Shown here: piece by piece, positions 13,922 to 15,353 of the stretch
Numbering within the stretch: position 1 is the stretch's first letter
Layout: each line of letters starts with the position of its first letter
Assembly: GCA_023487325.1 (NCBI GenBank)
Contig: JAMDBS010000137.1
Location: 1 to 15,353, forward strand
Length of the DNA: 15,353 bases
Direction of reading: 5' to 3'
From: Patescibacteria group bacterium
GTDB lineage: Bacteria > Patescibacteria > UBA1384 > JAMDBS01
Position numbers and translations under genes: made by a program
Notes under the pieces: generated by a model
The model's input: only the letters and a program-made list of their open reading frames with translations
Databases searched by the model: none
Told to the model about the DNA's origin: nothing

Positions 13922-15331
13922 CTATTTTAAGTAATTTATCGCTTTTTTAATTCTTTTTAACGATTCTTCTTTTCCTAAAACCCAAAGCATTTCTGTTGGC
14001 GAGGGACTTTTTTCCAATCCTGATAAAGCCACCCGTACTGGCCAAAAAATATCACCGTTGGAAAACTGCCCAGATTTAACTGTGTCTAACAAAATTTTAT
14101 TTAAGTTTTCTATTTTGTTCCACTTAGCTGAAGTTGTAAGTTGTAAGTTGTAAGTTGTAAACTTAAGGCCTTTGATGGTCGCCTCTTTGGTGGATTTTTT
14201 AAAGATTAATAATTCTGGATTATATTTTAATTCCTGTAAAAACGGCTTGGCTAATTCCGCAAAATCAGTTAATTTCACCATTCTGCTTTTTATAACTGTA
14301 ATAATCTTATCTAAGTTTTGAGTTTTATGCTGAAACTTTGAGTTTTGAGTTTTGAGTTTTGAGATTAATGTTTTATTATCCATTTTATTAATATAATGCT
14401 TATTAAAATAATTTAGTTTTTCAATATCAAATATCGCACCGGCTTTATTAATCTTAGTAATATCAAATTCTTTTATTAATTCTGTTAGCGTAAATAATTC
14501 ACGGTTGTCTTTCGGATTCCAACCAAGTAAGGCAATACAATTCACTAATGCCTCTGGCAAATAACCGAGTTTTTTAAATTCTTCTACCGAAACAGCGCCA
14601 TGGCGCTTAGAGAGCTTGGATTTGTCTGACGCTAATATAAGCGGGATATGACCAAACTGGGGTGGCAACCAACCAAAGGCTTGATAGATTAAAATATGCT
14701 TAGGAGTTGAAGGCAGCCATTCTTCACCGCGAAAAACGTGAGAAATCTGCATTAGGTAGAAGTCAACAACATTAGCTAAATGATATGTTGGCAAACCATC
14801 TGATTTCATTAACACTTGATCATCGATGGTGGAATTATCGATTTCGATTTTGCCACGAATTAAATCGTTAAAAACAACTTTTCCCAAGCTCGGCACTTTT
14901 AAACGAATGACGTAAGGAATTTTTTGCGCTAATTTTTCCTTAATTTGCTCTTTGGTCAATTGCAAACAGGTTCGATCATACATTGGCGCTTGTTTATTTT
15001 TGGCTTGCATCTCGCGCATTTTGTCTAATCGCTCCGGTGAGCAAAAACAATAATAAGCTGCGCCTTTTTCAACCAGTTCTTGCGCATATTTTTGATAAAT
15101 TTCTATTCTCTGAGATTGTATGTAAGGACCATCATCAAAATATATACCCAGCCATTTTAGACTTTCTATTAACCTTTCTTGTGCGCCTTTAACAAACCTT
15201 TTTTGATCAGTATCTTCGATACGCAAAATAATTTTACCCTTATTATGGTGGGCAAATAAAAAATTAAATAAAGCAGTGCGTGCTCCGCCAATATGCAATT
15301 CGCCGGTTGGCGACGGCGCAAATCTTGTTCT
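13922..15331 (-). CDS. gltX: Glutamyl-tRNA synthetase, start lost or frameshifted
   Basis: A class I aminoacyl-tRNA synthetase that charges tRNA-Glu (and perhaps tRNA-Gln for later amidation). The frame encodes RTRFAPSPTGE then LHIGG (the HIGH motif), RIEDTDQKR, GLPTYHLANVVDF, FRGEEWLPSTPKH and KLSKRHG (KMSKS motif, about 240 codons in), followed by the helical anticodon-binding part. No ATG or GTG is in frame: the codon before RTRF is TGA (15334-15332). The only in-frame start, TTG 15298, would cut off RFAPSPTG. One base change would restore it: dropping one A gives GTG AGA ACA, and adding one A gives ATG GGT GAA GAA ACA. This is therefore a frameshift or a sequence error near the window end. 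Two heptad arrays lie within the C-terminal part. Confidence 0.9.
   Translation of the reverse strand, partial: RTRFAPSPTGELHIGGARTALFNFLFAHHNKGKIILRIEDTDQKRFVKGAQERLIESLKWLGIYFDDGPYIQSQRIEIYQKYAQELVEKGAAYYCFCSPERLDKMREMQAKNKQAPMYDRTCLQLTKEQIKEKLAQKIPYVIRLKVPSLGKVVFNDLIRGKIEIDNSTIDDQVLMKSDGLPTYHLANVVDFYLMQISHVFRGEEWLPSTPKHILIYQAFGWLPPQFGHIPLILASDKSKLSKRHGAVSVEEFKKLGYLPEALVNCIALLGWNPKDNRELFTLTELIKEFDITKINKAGAIFDIEKLNYFNKHYINKMDNKTLISKLKTQNSKFQHKTQNLDKIITVIKSRMVKLTDFAELAKPFLQELKYNPELLIFKKSTKEATIKGLKFTTYNLQLTTSAKWNKIENLNKILLDTVKSGQFSNGDIFWPVRVALSGLEKSPSPTEMLWVLGKEESLKRIKKAINYLK
14133..14160. repeat. Perfect GTTGTAA x4 array inside gltX
   Basis: Four identical 7-base units in a row. On the coding strand, the 7-base period passes through all three frames and yields the polar stretch TTYNLQLTTS in the anticodon-binding region. 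Confidence 0.92.
14314..14361. repeat. AGTTTTG heptad array inside gltX
   Basis: Units AGTTTTG, AGTTTTA, TGCTGAA, ACTTTG (one base short), then AGTTTTG three times. On the coding strand it gives SKLKTQNSKFQHKTQN, a low-complexity insert between two conserved helices of the C-terminal region. Confidence 0.88.
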
Positions 15332-15353
15332 TCACCCATCCCGAAGATTTCCC

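Noticed and set aside
15332..15334. In-frame TGA before RTRFAPSPTG in gltX as a sign of UGA recoding to glycine (code 25)
   Set aside because: The other long AT-rich frames (lepA, murJ, surface proteins) contain no TGA and use GGN for glycine. A lone TGA at this spot is better explained by a one-base indel.

Overview
The window is AT-rich bacterial DNA with short intergenic gaps. Housekeeping genes (lepA, gltX, murJ) flank a large block of cell-surface genes. The standard genetic code fits: stops are TAA, TAG and one TGA, and the long reading frames contain no internal TGA. The style suggests a Candidate Phyla Radiation (Patescibacteria) genome: poor or absent Shine-Dalgarno sites on some genes, a sortase with large Kelch/FN3 surface proteins, a MurJ with the FNLL-type loop, and many orphan membrane proteins. 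This placement is inference from gene style, not a phylogenetic result.

Layout. Positions 2-340 hold the 3' part of an unrecognised gene with a clear terminator. Positions 438-881 encode a Nudix hydrolase. Convergent to it (minus strand, 886-1546) is a two-gene unit of a DUF948/YtxG-like membrane protein and a YtxH-like protein, recalling the ytxG-ytxH pair of Bacillus. A DUF2090 aldolase-like protein (1677-2579, possibly leaderless) converges on lepA (2682-4424, minus). Next comes an isolated, GC-richer orphan gene (4599-5015, minus) with its own strong promoter, a structured leader and a terminator. A 330-base divergent intergenic region follows.

The core of the window is a plus-strand cassette (5346-11675). 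It has two large surface proteins (993 and 773 aa) and a sortase. The surface proteins share nearly identical N-terminal membrane anchors and C-terminal tails but have different middles. Both tails carry L-[I/V]-S-T-G-G, then a hydrophobic helix, then R-K-K, which has the architecture of an LPXTG cell-wall sorting signal with the proline replaced. The downstream sortase is the obvious candidate enzyme. The sortase gene overlaps murJ tail to tail. On the minus strand, gltX, a PsbP-like lipid- or membrane-anchored protein and murJ form an apparent operon.

The most unusual genome-level signal is a population of short arrays with a 7-base period. They occur between genes (TAGACGN family at four sites; CTTATAA; AATTTAA; TTYGTAA) and inside coding sequences (two arrays in gltX, two in lepA). 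Three of the four TAGACGN arrays lie directly in front of each gene of the sortase cassette, and two of them begin on the stop codon of the preceding gene. The 5' end of gltX appears frameshifted close to the window edge, which may be a sequence error.
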